From assembly GCF_014839805.1 (NCBI RefSeq), contig NC_051126.1, positions 6,146,609 to 6,210,608 on the forward strand: a stretch of 64,000 bases of DNA. Reading direction: 5' to 3'. Under the pieces are notes generated by a model, which was given only the letters and a program-made list of their open reading frames with translations, made no database searches and was not told where the DNA came from. This document shows, one piece after another, positions 21,921 through 33,047 of the stretch. How positions within the stretch are numbered: position 1 is the stretch's first letter; the number at the start of each line of letters is the position of its first letter. The DNA comes from Manduca sexta. Its lineage: Eukaryota > Arthropoda > Insecta > Lepidoptera > Sphingidae. The translations under genes and the position numbers were made by a program.

Positions 21921-22280
21921 TAAGGAGAAAAACTAAAATAATAGACGCAGTACAACACGCTAAGAGATTAAAATGGAAATGGGCAGGGCACATTGCCCGG
22001 ACTACAGACAACAGATGGACAAAACGCGTAACCACATGGACAGGCCCAAGCGGAACTAGAAGGGCCGGAAAACTCAAAGACCGCTGGGTTGACGAGATAC
22101 TTAAAACTGCCGGCACAGATTGGACTCAGAGGACAATAGATAGGAAAGGATGGAGACAGTTGGAGGAGGCCTATACCCGTGAAGGGACCACGTCTTCTTG
22201 AATATCATAACCATTTTATTTTATTTACTTTTATATTGTAAGGCATGGAAATAAAGGCTATATTATTATTATTATTATAT
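21921..22280 (+). mobile_element. 5'-truncated RTE-clade LINE with target duplication
   Basis: A 360-base insertion between two copies of GTTTTTGAT (21912-21920 and 22281-22289). It contains the last ~90 codons of the polymerase ORF, a 60-base 3' UTR with AATAAA (near 22250) and an (ATT)n tail. Extreme 5' truncation and the microsatellite tail fit target-primed reverse transcription by RTE-clade elements. Confidence 0.85.
21923..22201 (+). pseudogene. RTE LINE polymerase, C-terminal fragment
   Basis: The frame is open from the insertion edge to TGA at 22199-22201. It reads RRKTKIIDAVQHAKRLKWKW, then AGHIARTTDNRWTKRVTTW, GKLKDRWVDEILKTAGTDW and RKGWRQLEEAYTREGTTSS. The LKWxWAGHIAR and RWxDEI...W...DRxxWxxLEEA patterns are hallmarks of the region following the reverse transcriptase domain in RTE-clade LINEs. 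The reverse transcriptase and endonuclease domains are absent, so this is a dead-on-arrival copy. No internal stop is visible, suggesting a moderately young insertion. Confidence 0.85.
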
Positions 22281-22289
22281 GTTTTTGAT

Positions 22290-22777
22290 CAGACAATCAG
22301 CTCTTTAGTTCTTTGGTTAATTAGTAAAATTTTGAAAATTAATATCTTTAGTTAATTTATTACAGTATAAAATGTGTCGATTACACGTTTATCAGAAAAA
22401 CGTCTGCCCTAGGAGTCACCTATACAATGGAAACCACCGTCTAATTATCTTTAGCCTGATAAAACAAAACGAAGAACATAAAACTAATTCGTCGAGTTCA
22501 GAACACAAAGAAATGACGTGGAGTTTCAAACATAATTTAAATATAAACGGACGGCTTTTAACTTTTTTAATACGGACTTTATTGAATCGGTGAGCGTGAA
22601 CTCGTCTTAATGGAAGCAAAATGCGAAATTATGCAAAAACATTTTTGTTATGACTAGAAAGCTGCGGATTGTTGTCGGAAAAATTTGAGTTAGTGAATAT
22701 ATTTTTATTTATTTCTACTGAGATTGTAATCGATATGAAAATGTACGTTTCTTTTTCCATGTACCTATAAATAAAAG
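22290..22777. other. Noncoding background
   Basis: No supported feature. Confidence 0.4.
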
Positions 22778-22975
22778 TACTAGCTATTGCTTTGCCCGTG
22801 TGAATAACATATTCTGGGATAAAAATCCCGTTTTACGTTTAACAGTAGTCTATAGCACTCCGGAGCAATATAGGTTCCTATTAGTGAAAAAAAAACAAAA
22901 TCGCTTTTGTAGTTCCTGTGATTACCGCGTTTAAACAAACAAACAAACTCTTCAGCTTTATATATTAGTACTTAT
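22778..22975 (-). repeat. LINE tail fragment (AAAGCTGAAGAGTTT family)
   Basis: On minus: ATATAAAGCTGAAGAGTTTG, then TTTAAACGCGGTAATCACAG, and it ends CACGGGCAAAGCAATAGCTA GT. Same family as 16795 and 43139. Confidence 0.6.
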
Positions 22976-25729
22976 AGATATAGTCGAATTTAAAAATAAA
23001 TTCAAAATGTGATATTCCAAAAAACGTAAATTTTGACACCAATCAAAGTAACAACGGTCTTATTTTCATTAACTTTAAAAATTTGTAACGAGGCAGTACA
23101 AATTACCTAAAAATAATACACAATTCTCATGATTAATGATTAATTATAATATTTAACAAGCGATGATTTCAAATTATGTTGCTATTAGTTTCGGTTTATT
23201 ATTAAGCCGTGATGCATTAAAATTAAATAATTAATCCCACATCTTTTCATTGTAATCGAAAGTCAATGCACTATGCGTTGTGTTATAAATTAAAATTCTA
23301 TTCATAGTAACATAAAACGGTAACCTTATGAAGGTTCTTTGTTATTTTCATCGGAGGTTTATAATTTATAATTCAGACACATATTAATGCACGTTTTTAA
23401 AACTTTTATTTTTATTCTTTATTCTTATATTAATTAGAATATGTGCTAACTGCATAATGTTTTCTTTAACATCAGAAAGGCAATGAAAAAGCAAGTACGT
23501 CATTAACCACAACAAATATTATTATAATCACTGGCTGAAATTTCTATAATGTTAAATGATCAGTAAGAAGCGTTTTACCTTTAAGCGAAGAAATAATCTT
23601 AGACATGAGATCACTAAGATTGGAGGTCCTTTAGACATACATATTTGTTATTTAAAAATAATATAATACAAAGTTAAGTATTAATGTATTCCAAATCTTA
23701 ATAATAGAAATAAAATTACAAATTCTATTGCTTTACCAGTACACTTAAATTAAATAGAGTCAAATTTAAATGTTCTTTTTTATTTAATTTGAATTTGATA
23801 TCAACACATTCAATTTAATAATGGTAATTAGATGTTGTTACATTTATTTTTTGAGATTACTATTGCAAAGTGTTATAGCCCATTTTGAAGATAACATTAA
23901 ATTTTAAAAAAATTGGTCGGGCTTTATTTTTGGTTTAAATACGGTAACCCAGGTTGAAATGTTGTAGATAAACAAGATTGTTTAACAAATAATCAAGATG
24001 TCGCGGATACACTTTAACACTTTCAATGGAATTGTTTTTATTTATGTTTATTTAAATTATTGGGGATGTGTTTCCTTTTTTAAAGTCGAAGCTATTTTAT
24101 TAGTAGATATTATGGCCCACAATGTACTTAAATCATTAATTATCATTATTATACTTATCATATTTAGGCAAAAGTTAAGTTAATATTGTTATGTAATAAA
24201 TATCCTTGCACGTTACTAGCGCACATTTACAAGTAAAAACCAAACCACATTCGAATGCAGTCCATCGGCGATTAGAGTTCATTTCAAAACAACGAACAAA
24301 AACAATAGTGGAATCGGTTTATGAAGCAATAAAAATTACAGGCGAGTTCTCGCACACGGCCCATCGCTCACCCAGCCCACATCAACAACAGTGATGCGAA
24401 GTGAACAATTACAAATAAGCTAGTGGCGGCATCGTTTTCAATATCAGTGGAGCGAGCGAACTCCGCTTCCCCTGTTTCCACATTTTTGCTTGTTTTTGCT
24501 GAGGCCTAGTCGTTGCAAGCGGGAAAAATGGACGAGTCACAGGTCACGAGCGAGCGAAGTGCAGATCGTTGTACGCCGTTAACTTGAATGATTTTTGTGT
24601 GGTTTGTCTGTGATTTTTCACATTTACTCGCTGGCTTTTATGTTTTATTTGCTCGTGTTCGCTTTGAGCCCTTAACGGGCCAGTCAGCGAGTTAATAAAT
24701 GGGTTTATCTAAGATTGAGCGACTAAGGTTGATTGATGTGAAAAATCTCAAGTAAATACAGAGGCGTGGTTAAGGTTTTATATTTTCAAAGTGGAAAACG
24801 AAAAGATTTAGATGTTTTCCATAAATGTCACAATTTATATTTTTTCGCATCTCTTATAACTAAATGAGTTACGTCACTTGATCCAATGCCAATACTACGT
24901 GCACGAATGTACGCGAAATACGCGCTAAAAGAATAAAATAGTTTTGTTTACTTCATACCATCTGGCTTTTGCGCAATAAAATAAATTACAAAAATTACCA
25001 TCACCAAACATAATACGCCAGCACTTGGCAACTTAATACCATAAAGCGTTAATGTGATTTTTTTCGCAATTACATGGTTCTTGGAAGCGTAGATGCAACC
25101 ACTTACTAGACACAGAGTCTGCCAATCCTGCCCCGGGCGGCGCATATTTTACAAAACATGGCAATGTCTAGAGTGAGACACTTAATTAACTTTAAAGCTA
25201 GGTACGAACTTCCGCCACCGAAGGGTAGCGATGCTAGGCTCCACACATTGCATTATTTGGCGGGCCACAGCCCGACACTGAGGTCACGCGGGAACTTAGG
25301 CTTCGTAAGTGTATTGCGAAGTTAGATCCAACTTTTCGTTATGTGACACAAAGTATAATGTTGACTGTACGTATTTGCTGGTGGAAATATTTTTTTCTAT
25401 TCTTTATTTGCCGAGAGTGGGCCTAATGTAGCGTGTGAAGTGCTCTGGATAGCGTCGCAAAACTTCGCTCCATATTGTCTTCTTTATTATATATGGTCCG
25501 CTTGTTTCAGCACAATGCTAAGCTATAACATTAGTAAAAATATTTGTTGGTAAATTGGCCATGTTTGTTTTTTGTCTAGCTACTAGTAAGACTTATTATC
25601 TCATGCTTCCATTCACTTATTTGAACTAGTATAACTATATAATCAAGTGTATTCATTTAATTTCGGTTATTTATTTGTACATTCATTTAAGCTCTTATAT
25701 TAAACGTTGCATCTATTGTTTCCTCGCAG
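22976..25729. other. Noncoding; possible promoter-like island near 24420-24620
   Basis: Very A+T-rich to about 24200, then a G+C-richer island at 24340-24700. The island has an arthropod initiator-like ATATCAGTGG (24441-24450) and a start-codon context AAAAATGGACGAG at 24528 with a 19-codon frame. This could be a first exon, but no TATA box or DPE at proper spacing is clear. The segment ends in the acceptor before 25730. Confidence 0.35.
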
Positions 25730-25773
25730 CGTGTTCAAAATGTGAACATATTACGTACAATATTTCGTACGGC
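25730..25773 (+). CDS. Candidate 44-base microexon
   Basis: A strong acceptor, ATTGTTTCCTCGCAG (AG at 25728-25729), and a good donor, GGC|GTGAGTTAA (GT at 25774-25775), enclose 44 bases. Two frames are open: one reads RVQNVNILRTIFRT plus two bases, the other CSKCEHITYNISYG. The first frame would be phase-compatible with the 18004-18103 exon, whose end is on a codon boundary. That link is only an inference. No homology recognised. Confidence 0.3.
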
Positions 25774-27177
25774 GTGAGTTAATTAAGATTTTTGTAAAAT
25801 TGGAGGTGTGCGGAATTCATTAAAATTGTACTATCTATACGAGAATAAAATATAATGGCTTTCGAAAATAATCAGTTAAACGTTACTAAAATTAAGGTAA
25901 TAGTAATATATATAATAACAGAGTTACTTATTAAGTCAAGATAATGATGGATATTTATGGATCAAAATTATGTTAGTCGATGAACTTCAAAATGAAAAAA
26001 ATTAAAAACATTTTATTTAACACCAAGGATTTTGCCATACATATAACGAATGTACAAAGTATGAATTTTACAGTAATGTACAAAACACATACCAAAATCT
26101 ACCTAGTGCTTACCATACCGTATCAAAAATCCTTGACATATTATTATATTATTTATTATTTTCCACTTGATTCACGGAGCACCCTATTGAGCTTCATCTT
26201 ACGTATTGTCTATGTTCTAAAGCAGGCTTCGTATAACTATAGAGCGATGCTGGTGATATACAGAGGAGGTCGTGTTTAATTAACCCCCGAATTAAAACCA
26301 CAGCTTAGCTATTGAGCGTTTGTGCCTCTGTATTAGCTTTATTAATTTCGGTGATAGGTTCCTGATGTGTTCTTGTTTATGGTTTATTTGTACATAAAAT
26401 TATGTGTTATTTCTGTAACCAATTTGGCTAGGGTCGGCTTAATAAGAATTATCAGAGAAATACAATGGTTTTTCCCTTCGTTTCGAACTGAAAGTGAGAC
26501 TGAAAGCCGTGTCAATTTTTTGTTAATAGGTGGTACTCTTACGATTTTTATTGTATTGAATGGCTTACTTTAACTCAGGCATGTAGCTATTACGAACACC
26601 GTATTAATAATATTATTACTTTGGATTTTAGTAGAATAACAAATTACATCGCAACTGAGTTCGTCCAACACGACAAACGAATCGATTATTAGAGTGTAAT
26701 ATATTTTCAAATTACTTTCAAGAACTGAAAATACTAAAATTCACACTCCCAATATGAAATATCGTGAGAAAAAAAATACGGAACGCCTCTTCATTAAAGC
26801 CGCGGAGTCAAAATAATAGAACAGCTAAATAATACAAAGCACAACCAAAATCAGAAGAAAACTCGCTTACAATACAAATGGGTAGGGAAGATCCAAAACA
26901 ATGCATTTGTTCTTTGAGTAGGTGTGTCGACAAGTTCTGATAGCGAATCAATGTGTTTAGTTGGTGTGAACATGATTGTATTGTACTCTAATTAACGGCA
27001 GGGTTCCATATAACTACGAGTCTGCAGGTGTCTATATATAGATTTGACTCATATCTACACGAGATGACTATAAATAATTTTAAGTCGCAGCTCAATAGAG
27101 AAATGGTTTAGGTATTTTTATTTTTGGCTAACGTATTTTTATATCTTCTATACAAATGAATGAATCCTTCTTGGTAA
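25774..27177. other. Noncoding background
   Basis: Several short hydrophobic frames from A+T-rich DNA. None supported. Confidence 0.4.
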
Positions 27178-27252
27178 ATTTGGGTTACGGCGGCCAATCT
27201 CAACGGAGATCAGCCAGGTACGCATACCTCCTGCACTATAGTACACAAGTGT
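27178..27252 (-). repeat. SINE 3' fragment (GGCTGATCTCCGTTGAGATTGG)
   Basis: Plus-strand GGCCAATCTCAACGGAGATC AGCCAGGTA matches the tail module of the SINE at 15719-16035. Confidence 0.6.
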
Positions 27253-27407
27253 GTGCGCAATACGAAAGTGCATTGTCTGTTCAATTTTGGTTTGAACGCT
27301 TATATTTTTATTATTTTAGTATAGAATGACATAAACACCTTTAGGTTCGATAGTAATACTAAAAAGTTTAGGAAAGAAATGCCAAAAAACTCGCTCTTAT
27401 TTATGAC
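27253..27407. other. Noncoding background
   Basis: No supported feature. Confidence 0.4.
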
Positions 27408-27603
27408 TAGCGACCCGCCCCGGCTTCGCACGGGTGCAATATTTCTCCACTATTTAATGGATGTTATTATACATATAAACCTTCCTCTTGAATCACTCTA
27501 TCTATTAAAAAAAACCGCATCAAAATCCGTTGCGTAGTTTTAAAGATTTAAGCATACAAAGGTAGGGACAGAGAAAGCGACTTTGTTTTATACTATGTAG
27601 TGA
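27408..27603 (-). repeat. RTE-type LINE 3' end
   Basis: Plus strand reads CTAGCGACCCGCCCCGGCTT CGCACGGG, then ATCAAAATCCGTTGCGTAGT, AAAGATTTAAGCATACAAAG and GAAAGCGACTTTGTTTTATA. This is the widespread, highly characteristic end of an RTE-like retroposon, here in reverse orientation. It is well conserved and so probably recent. Confidence 0.75.
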
Positions 27604-29927
27604 TATAGCGTTTAGAGGCCATTTTGTGAAACGAAATAATTAAGTCGACCAACCTCATGCCTAGGTTTGGTGGACTTTTCGGATAAATTTACCTTATCAA
27701 ATGATGAGTATTAAATAAAGAGATATTATTAAAAAAAAAAAACAAAAACAACAACAATTATTTACAATTACAAAATATCCTTAAAATAAAATTAATAAAT
27801 TTCGAATTTTACAATTTTTATTCTATCCGGGCGGATACAAATATCCTACCATCAGTAAAAAGGTGTACTATTTCTTTTTATTTTCGAAATAAACCATTGT
27901 TCTGAACAATATGTTTTTAATAAAATATGCATAAAAAACTCACTTTACTATTTGAGTATTGTTTACACTACTTTTAAGTAGATTAATTGGACAGTCAACT
28001 ACCCTCAATACATAGTTAATCTACCAGCACTTTTACTCACATATGGTACTACCTCAAAACAGCGGAATAAAAAAAACTTTCACCAAATAAAAACATCAAT
28101 AACTAAACTTTTAATTTCAATTAATTGAAAGTAAATAACAACGAGTATAACGCTAAGTTACAAATAATATCAAGAGATATATAGTAACTTACATATAGCA
28201 TTTCTTGATAACTAGATTTCTCCTCTGAACGACGTTCGCGATTCGGAGACAGGCCACGGTTTCTCGCATCTATCAAGATGACAACAGTTTCGAGTAGGCT
28301 GAAATTTTTGAAAATTGACTGTTAGTCAACGTGATCATCATCAGCACCATCCCCGGCCTCTCTATGTTTATTTTTCATTTTCAGGTGGTAGTAGACCTTT
28401 TCGAAGAGTAATCTAGCCATTTTACACCAAATAGGGACATTAATATAAGCAAACGGTCATTAAGAACAGAAGAACAAGTAAACTAATTATTAATTTATAT
28501 TTCATTTCAACATTAAATTGTCACGCATAACTCTAAATATCTATTCATAACAATTACGTTTAGAAGGTTGCTCTCACTTAATTCCTAAGGTAAGATAAGG
28601 ATAGCTGTCAGGGCTATAAAATGGGCTTATATCCAAATCTAGTAGTTCTTTGGGGGCTTAGTGGAGCCCAATCGTCGGAAATATGGGAATATGAGGTCGG
28701 GATGCCGCCTTAACTCGTCGGCTATTGTTATTTCTATGTAGTAACTGTTCATAACGAAGATTGACGTGAACTGCTAACGAAATTAAGATTCTAGTATCGT
28801 AGGTCCTTTTTATAAAGGAGAAATATTTTCGTATAAGAAGGGATATGCGGGCAAATGTAGCCTTATATCGAAATATTGTGTAGTTAACCTATAATTGGAA
28901 TTAATAATATAGGAACCTACTTTTTTTCAAACGTTACAGCGGGTGTCTAAAGCGAATGACAAAATTAGGGTAGAGTTTATTGATTATTGGCTATTAAAGG
29001 TATATTCTCTGAAGAATATAGTATCTGACTTTAAAAAATCTTGCGATTCAGTTACATTCTGGCGTGAGCCGGATTAATCCAGTTTATAAATCTGACTTTC
29101 AAAGTTGTTATGTTTCGGAACATTATATTTGGAGTATACTGTTCTAATCGTCCAATCCAACGTACTAAGCAAGACAAACAAATAAGACAAGGTTTCTCAT
29201 TACTTGATTGTATACGATACGATAGCGGCATCCGACACGAGCGTACGGGTTATCTCAGGATATCCGACGTCTGTGTGGATACAGCTCCACTGTTCTAGTC
29301 CGTGATAAGAGTGTGTGACAAAATTAATATGGACGGGGTTTAAGGGACCAACCATGAGTAGAAATTTATCTTGGTATTCAACATATTACAGTGATGTAAT
29401 CAGCCTGAATTTGGAGTTGTGCTTGGTAAATGACAATAAGCTATGCTTTTATTCTATAGAATCTAAAATAGCTCGCAAAATTTGTGTGTGATGCACCTCA
29501 GCCTGTCCGTGAAAATTATGGCGCGATGATATGGATGTAAATACGGATACAGTAATTGAGCAAGATTTTTTTGGCATCGAAACTGTACCAAAACTAACAT
29601 GGAAAAAAAAAAAGAAAAATACGTAAAGCCTTGCAACGATAATAAAAGTATTCATGTCTATTTAAATTGCTTGAATAGTTAATTAAAAGCTTCAATATAA
29701 ATAAAACACGTGTAGAACGATGTTTTAAATTCATTGTATGTATGTATATTCAAATGTGGAATGGACATCCACAGAGAATTTGTATATTATAAATTATGTA
29801 TAGTATGTTGTATGTGCTTACGAGAATTTTACTACATTTATTTAACAAAATTATAATTTTTCGAGATACATATGATATAAATAGGATACAATCATATTGT
29901 TTAATAACAACCTTGTAGCGTTCATCG
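27604..29927. other. Noncoding, with a repeat scrap at 27822-27852
   Basis: CTATCCGGGCGG...ATATCCTACCA at 27827-27850 is the terminal module of the repeat at 16500-16700. At 28361-28379 there is an acceptor-like TTTATTTTTCATTTTCAG, but all frames after it close within about 10 codons. Confidence 0.4.
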
Positions 29928-29970
29928 CGGAGGACAGGCCTCTTCTTTTACTGAGAGGGTTTAGGCGTAT
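29928..29970 (-). repeat. SINE tail scrap (AGGAGGCCC family)
   Basis: GACAGGCCTCTTCTTTTACT GAGAGGGTTTAGGC is a degenerate reverse copy of the AGTAGTAGAGGAGGCCC module. Confidence 0.45.
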
Positions 29971-32136
29971 AACATGCATAGAAATTATATAAATATGTTG
30001 GATGCTTCACACACACAATAAAAAACGCAGTAGCAAAATATCATTTCCAATTGTTTTCTTATGAGATAGTGATACTACCGTTGAACAGATTCTTACCAAA
30101 AGCAAATATCGCTGGCTCACCATTGCAAGGTTCTGTGTTATATTTGGTGTACAAATTGAATTATATATAATATCACATGATTCTAAGCTTTTTTCACTGA
30201 AATTTTCAAGCACGAAAATTATAATATGTCTTTTCTAATTTAAGCAAGATCAAATTTTAAATTTTAATTTTACATTAAAGTAAAAAATTACATAGGACCT
30301 AGTAATAACCAACGATATATATAGGATAGCACTACTACTTTTTATAATTATAAGTAGGTACCATAATTTAATTCGCTCAGTTAGTTATATGACATCTAAC
30401 ATAGGTGCTGAAATGTGAGTGTGTTGGTACGAACTGAAAAGAGAAAGAAGTCGCCATGTTATATTTAAATGATCTCTCAAAAGTGCCGTTGTAACTGAAG
30501 ACTATCAAAAGAATAACGATAAAATAAAACTTATTTAATAAAGATAACAAACGAGCTGTATTTACAAGATAATATAATTACCAATTCAATATTAAATTTG
30601 CTAATACGAAGCCTACTATTGCAGACAATTTAAATTGCGTTTACTCAGGAATAAAATTGGATCTTGAATTAATTTCAAAGTTTGTTATTTGTGATGATTG
30701 TTCATTGTATTTGTTGGCTTGTTTGTGTTATTACAATTTAGTTTCAATATTCTAAACTCGATAAAGTAACGAGAAGTTAAACTTGAAAGTCTTCATAAAA
30801 CATACCTTAATTATATATTTGGGAGTTGGACTGCAAATTGGACGTTTTTTTGTTATATACAAAATTACAATATATAAATCATAATGTCTAATCGACCTCA
30901 TGTTCATTGCTGATTGTAAACTTTAAACTCTGGCCATTGAAAACAATATAGCTTACTGCACTAATCCGCCACTGGTCACCTTTTCGAGTCTGCACAATAA
31001 ACCTCAATACTAATTGTGAGTAAACGTGCTTTCCACTCCCGCGCGCTACTGCTCGGCTATTCATATGCCTAGAGATATGGTCGGCTATTTACAAATAAAC
31101 AACTAAGAATTTGGAATAAATATTATGGATTTTACACGGTAACAACTAAAGAGAATTGTAGATAGTTAATAATCTAAAATATCTCGTAGGTCCCACTCAT
31201 TGTTAACTATGAAAGCTTTTCACACCATGCTTCATAAAAAATCTTTCATAATATTAAGTGTGTGACACATTGTATACTATGATATGCGTGTAACCATATA
31301 GCACCTTGCTTTGATGTAGGGATGTTTTCATATGTGAAGTTACGTAGCCACACAAAATGTGCGTTGGTTATGGGGCAATTTTCAATTGTATATTTAGTAT
31401 GTTATGTTTTGTATGCTTTATTTCGTGGGTTGTTAATTAATGGAGGCCATGCACGTTCCCAAAACGACGTTAAACCTTTCAAAGTAGTTCCAAGGGATCT
31501 TTTAGGAGATTTGGAATTAAATAATTACGCTTGGAAATACGTACGTTGGCCCAAAATGTGAGACAATAGCCGCCCCTTGGGATGGCTGTAACTCAAAACT
31601 GATATAAAATATTCAGCATTGGCCTTTTTGTTTTGAAAAGGACCGAGCGTTCTGTTTACTGTGTCGATTGAATGTCATCCCTAAAGAGTGCGGACCTGGA
31701 GGCTTTGTTACCCTTTTGTTTTCATTTTAAACTTTTGCTATCGAACTTTGATCATTAATTATGTCGATATCTCACGAATCTCAAACTGCAAGTACATTGG
31801 AATTGAGTTCGAATGTATTATAAACTTCTTACGCGATTTGTTTTATTAGTTTCTTGACTTTGTATTAATGATGTCTCGATGTTTTAAAGTTCTAATAAGT
31901 TTGATGCGACTATAAAAGATTCAGCTAAGTTATATATCAACTCATATTCGATCAAGTTTAAATGGATTTATATTTATTGATTCTCGATTCCATTAAAATT
32001 TATAGTCGACTTTTCGTAAGAATATGCAGTAATAATATATAATGTAGAGCGACATGTATCTATAAAATGGTAGGTTAATACATCCATCATTATGATTTTG
32101 ACTTTATAAACACATCAATGTCGTTTTAATAATAGC
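29971..32136. other. Noncoding background
   Basis: A+T-rich. A 79-codon frame at 31322-31561 has no recognisable domain and no splice context. Confidence 0.4.
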
Positions 32137-32186
32137 AATTTTAAATTACTGTATATAGCGCATGGTATATACAGTAATTTAAAATT
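32137..32186. repeat. Perfect 21-bp stem hairpin with 8-base loop
   Basis: Arms 32137-32157 and 32166-32186 are exact reverse complements (AATTTTAAATTACTGTATAT A and its complement). They enclose the loop GCGCATGG. It could be a miniature transposon remnant, a cruciform or a small-RNA precursor. The stem is short for an animal pre-miRNA. Confidence 0.85.
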
Positions 32187-32724
32187 ATATTTTTGAAAGA
32201 ACTAGGATATTAATTATTATAATACGACGATTTTATGAAAAATATTTTTGTTTTATTTGCTACAAATATGGTTGTGCTTTTGGACTACTGTCGTATGCTG
32301 ACTGTTTCCGAAGCGTTCCTCGTATTCGCTGTACATTATACGCAACGCTACGTAGAAAGCTACCTTTGATTAAGACTGGTTTATTTAGTTCTTTTACTCT
32401 TTGAAACATATCCTTCGAGACTTGATTCTTATTACCTTATAAGTTATATCCTGTACGTTCTTGGAAATGCATTGATGTGGTTCCTATATTAAAATTACGT
32501 ATTTCCAAAGGTTGAATGATATTATGGACATAAAATAGTTCCTTTGATATTTACGATTTACGCAACGGGCACCTTTACCTTTTGACGATTCAGGCGATAT
32601 GCAATTATCGAGGTTGCCGTATAAATTGTTAGTTAGATATTATTGTGAAGTTTTCATTTGATTTAAAAAAATGATAATAAAATCAAAACTCCATAATGGT
32701 TCACATAGTTTTTATACGTGCATA
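32187..32724. other. Noncoding background
   Basis: No supported feature. Confidence 0.4.
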
Positions 32725-32830
32725 TCAGAATGGCCCCACTGCGCCTGAGTGAGTAGAGTGCAGTCCAATAGAATGTCGACGGACAAGAGGTGGGTAATCA
32801 CCTCTTCGGTATTCGACACAATTTACCGGC
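32725..32830 (+). repeat. Dispersed repeat (AGTCCAATAGAATGTCGAC family)
   Basis: CCCACTGCGCCTGAGTGAGT, TCCAATAGAATGTCGACGGA and CAAGAGGTGGGTAATCACCT C match the module order of the reverse copy at 16500-16700. Confidence 0.5.
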
Positions 32831-32936
32831 CTTTTGGAACAGAATATACACAGGTTGATCCCGGAATGCCACACAAATACGTAGAGCAGAGTATAAATAT
32901 TTCGAGAAATAAAATGAAGGAAATAAAGTTTTTTAC

Positions 32937-33047
32937 AGTGTAATAAAATATTATTTTCATCAATCCAGAATGTAATAGGAGATACGAGAATACACATTGC
33001 CAATATACTCCCAAATCCGATGATAACAATGCAGTTCCAATGTTGGT
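32937..33047 (-). CDS. Weak candidate exon, hydrophobic
   Basis: On the minus strand a 111-base block follows ...CTAAAACTGAATAG and precedes GTAAAAAAC. Its open frame reads QHWNCIVIIGFGSILAMCIL then VSPITFWIDENNILLHC, a convincing single membrane helix with Gly and Pro punctuation. Both splice sites are mediocre. The plus strand also has an open frame here ending at a good donor, GTAAGTACC (33074-33082). The two readings compete and either may be chance. No family assigned. Confidence 0.2.

Noticed and set aside
28361..28420. Exon after the strong acceptor-like TTTATTTTTCATTTTCAG
   Set aside because: All three frames close within about ten codons and no donor or poly(A) signal follows.
31322..31561. 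79-residue plus-strand ORF
   Set aside because: No domain; the length is within chance expectation for 64 kb in six frames.
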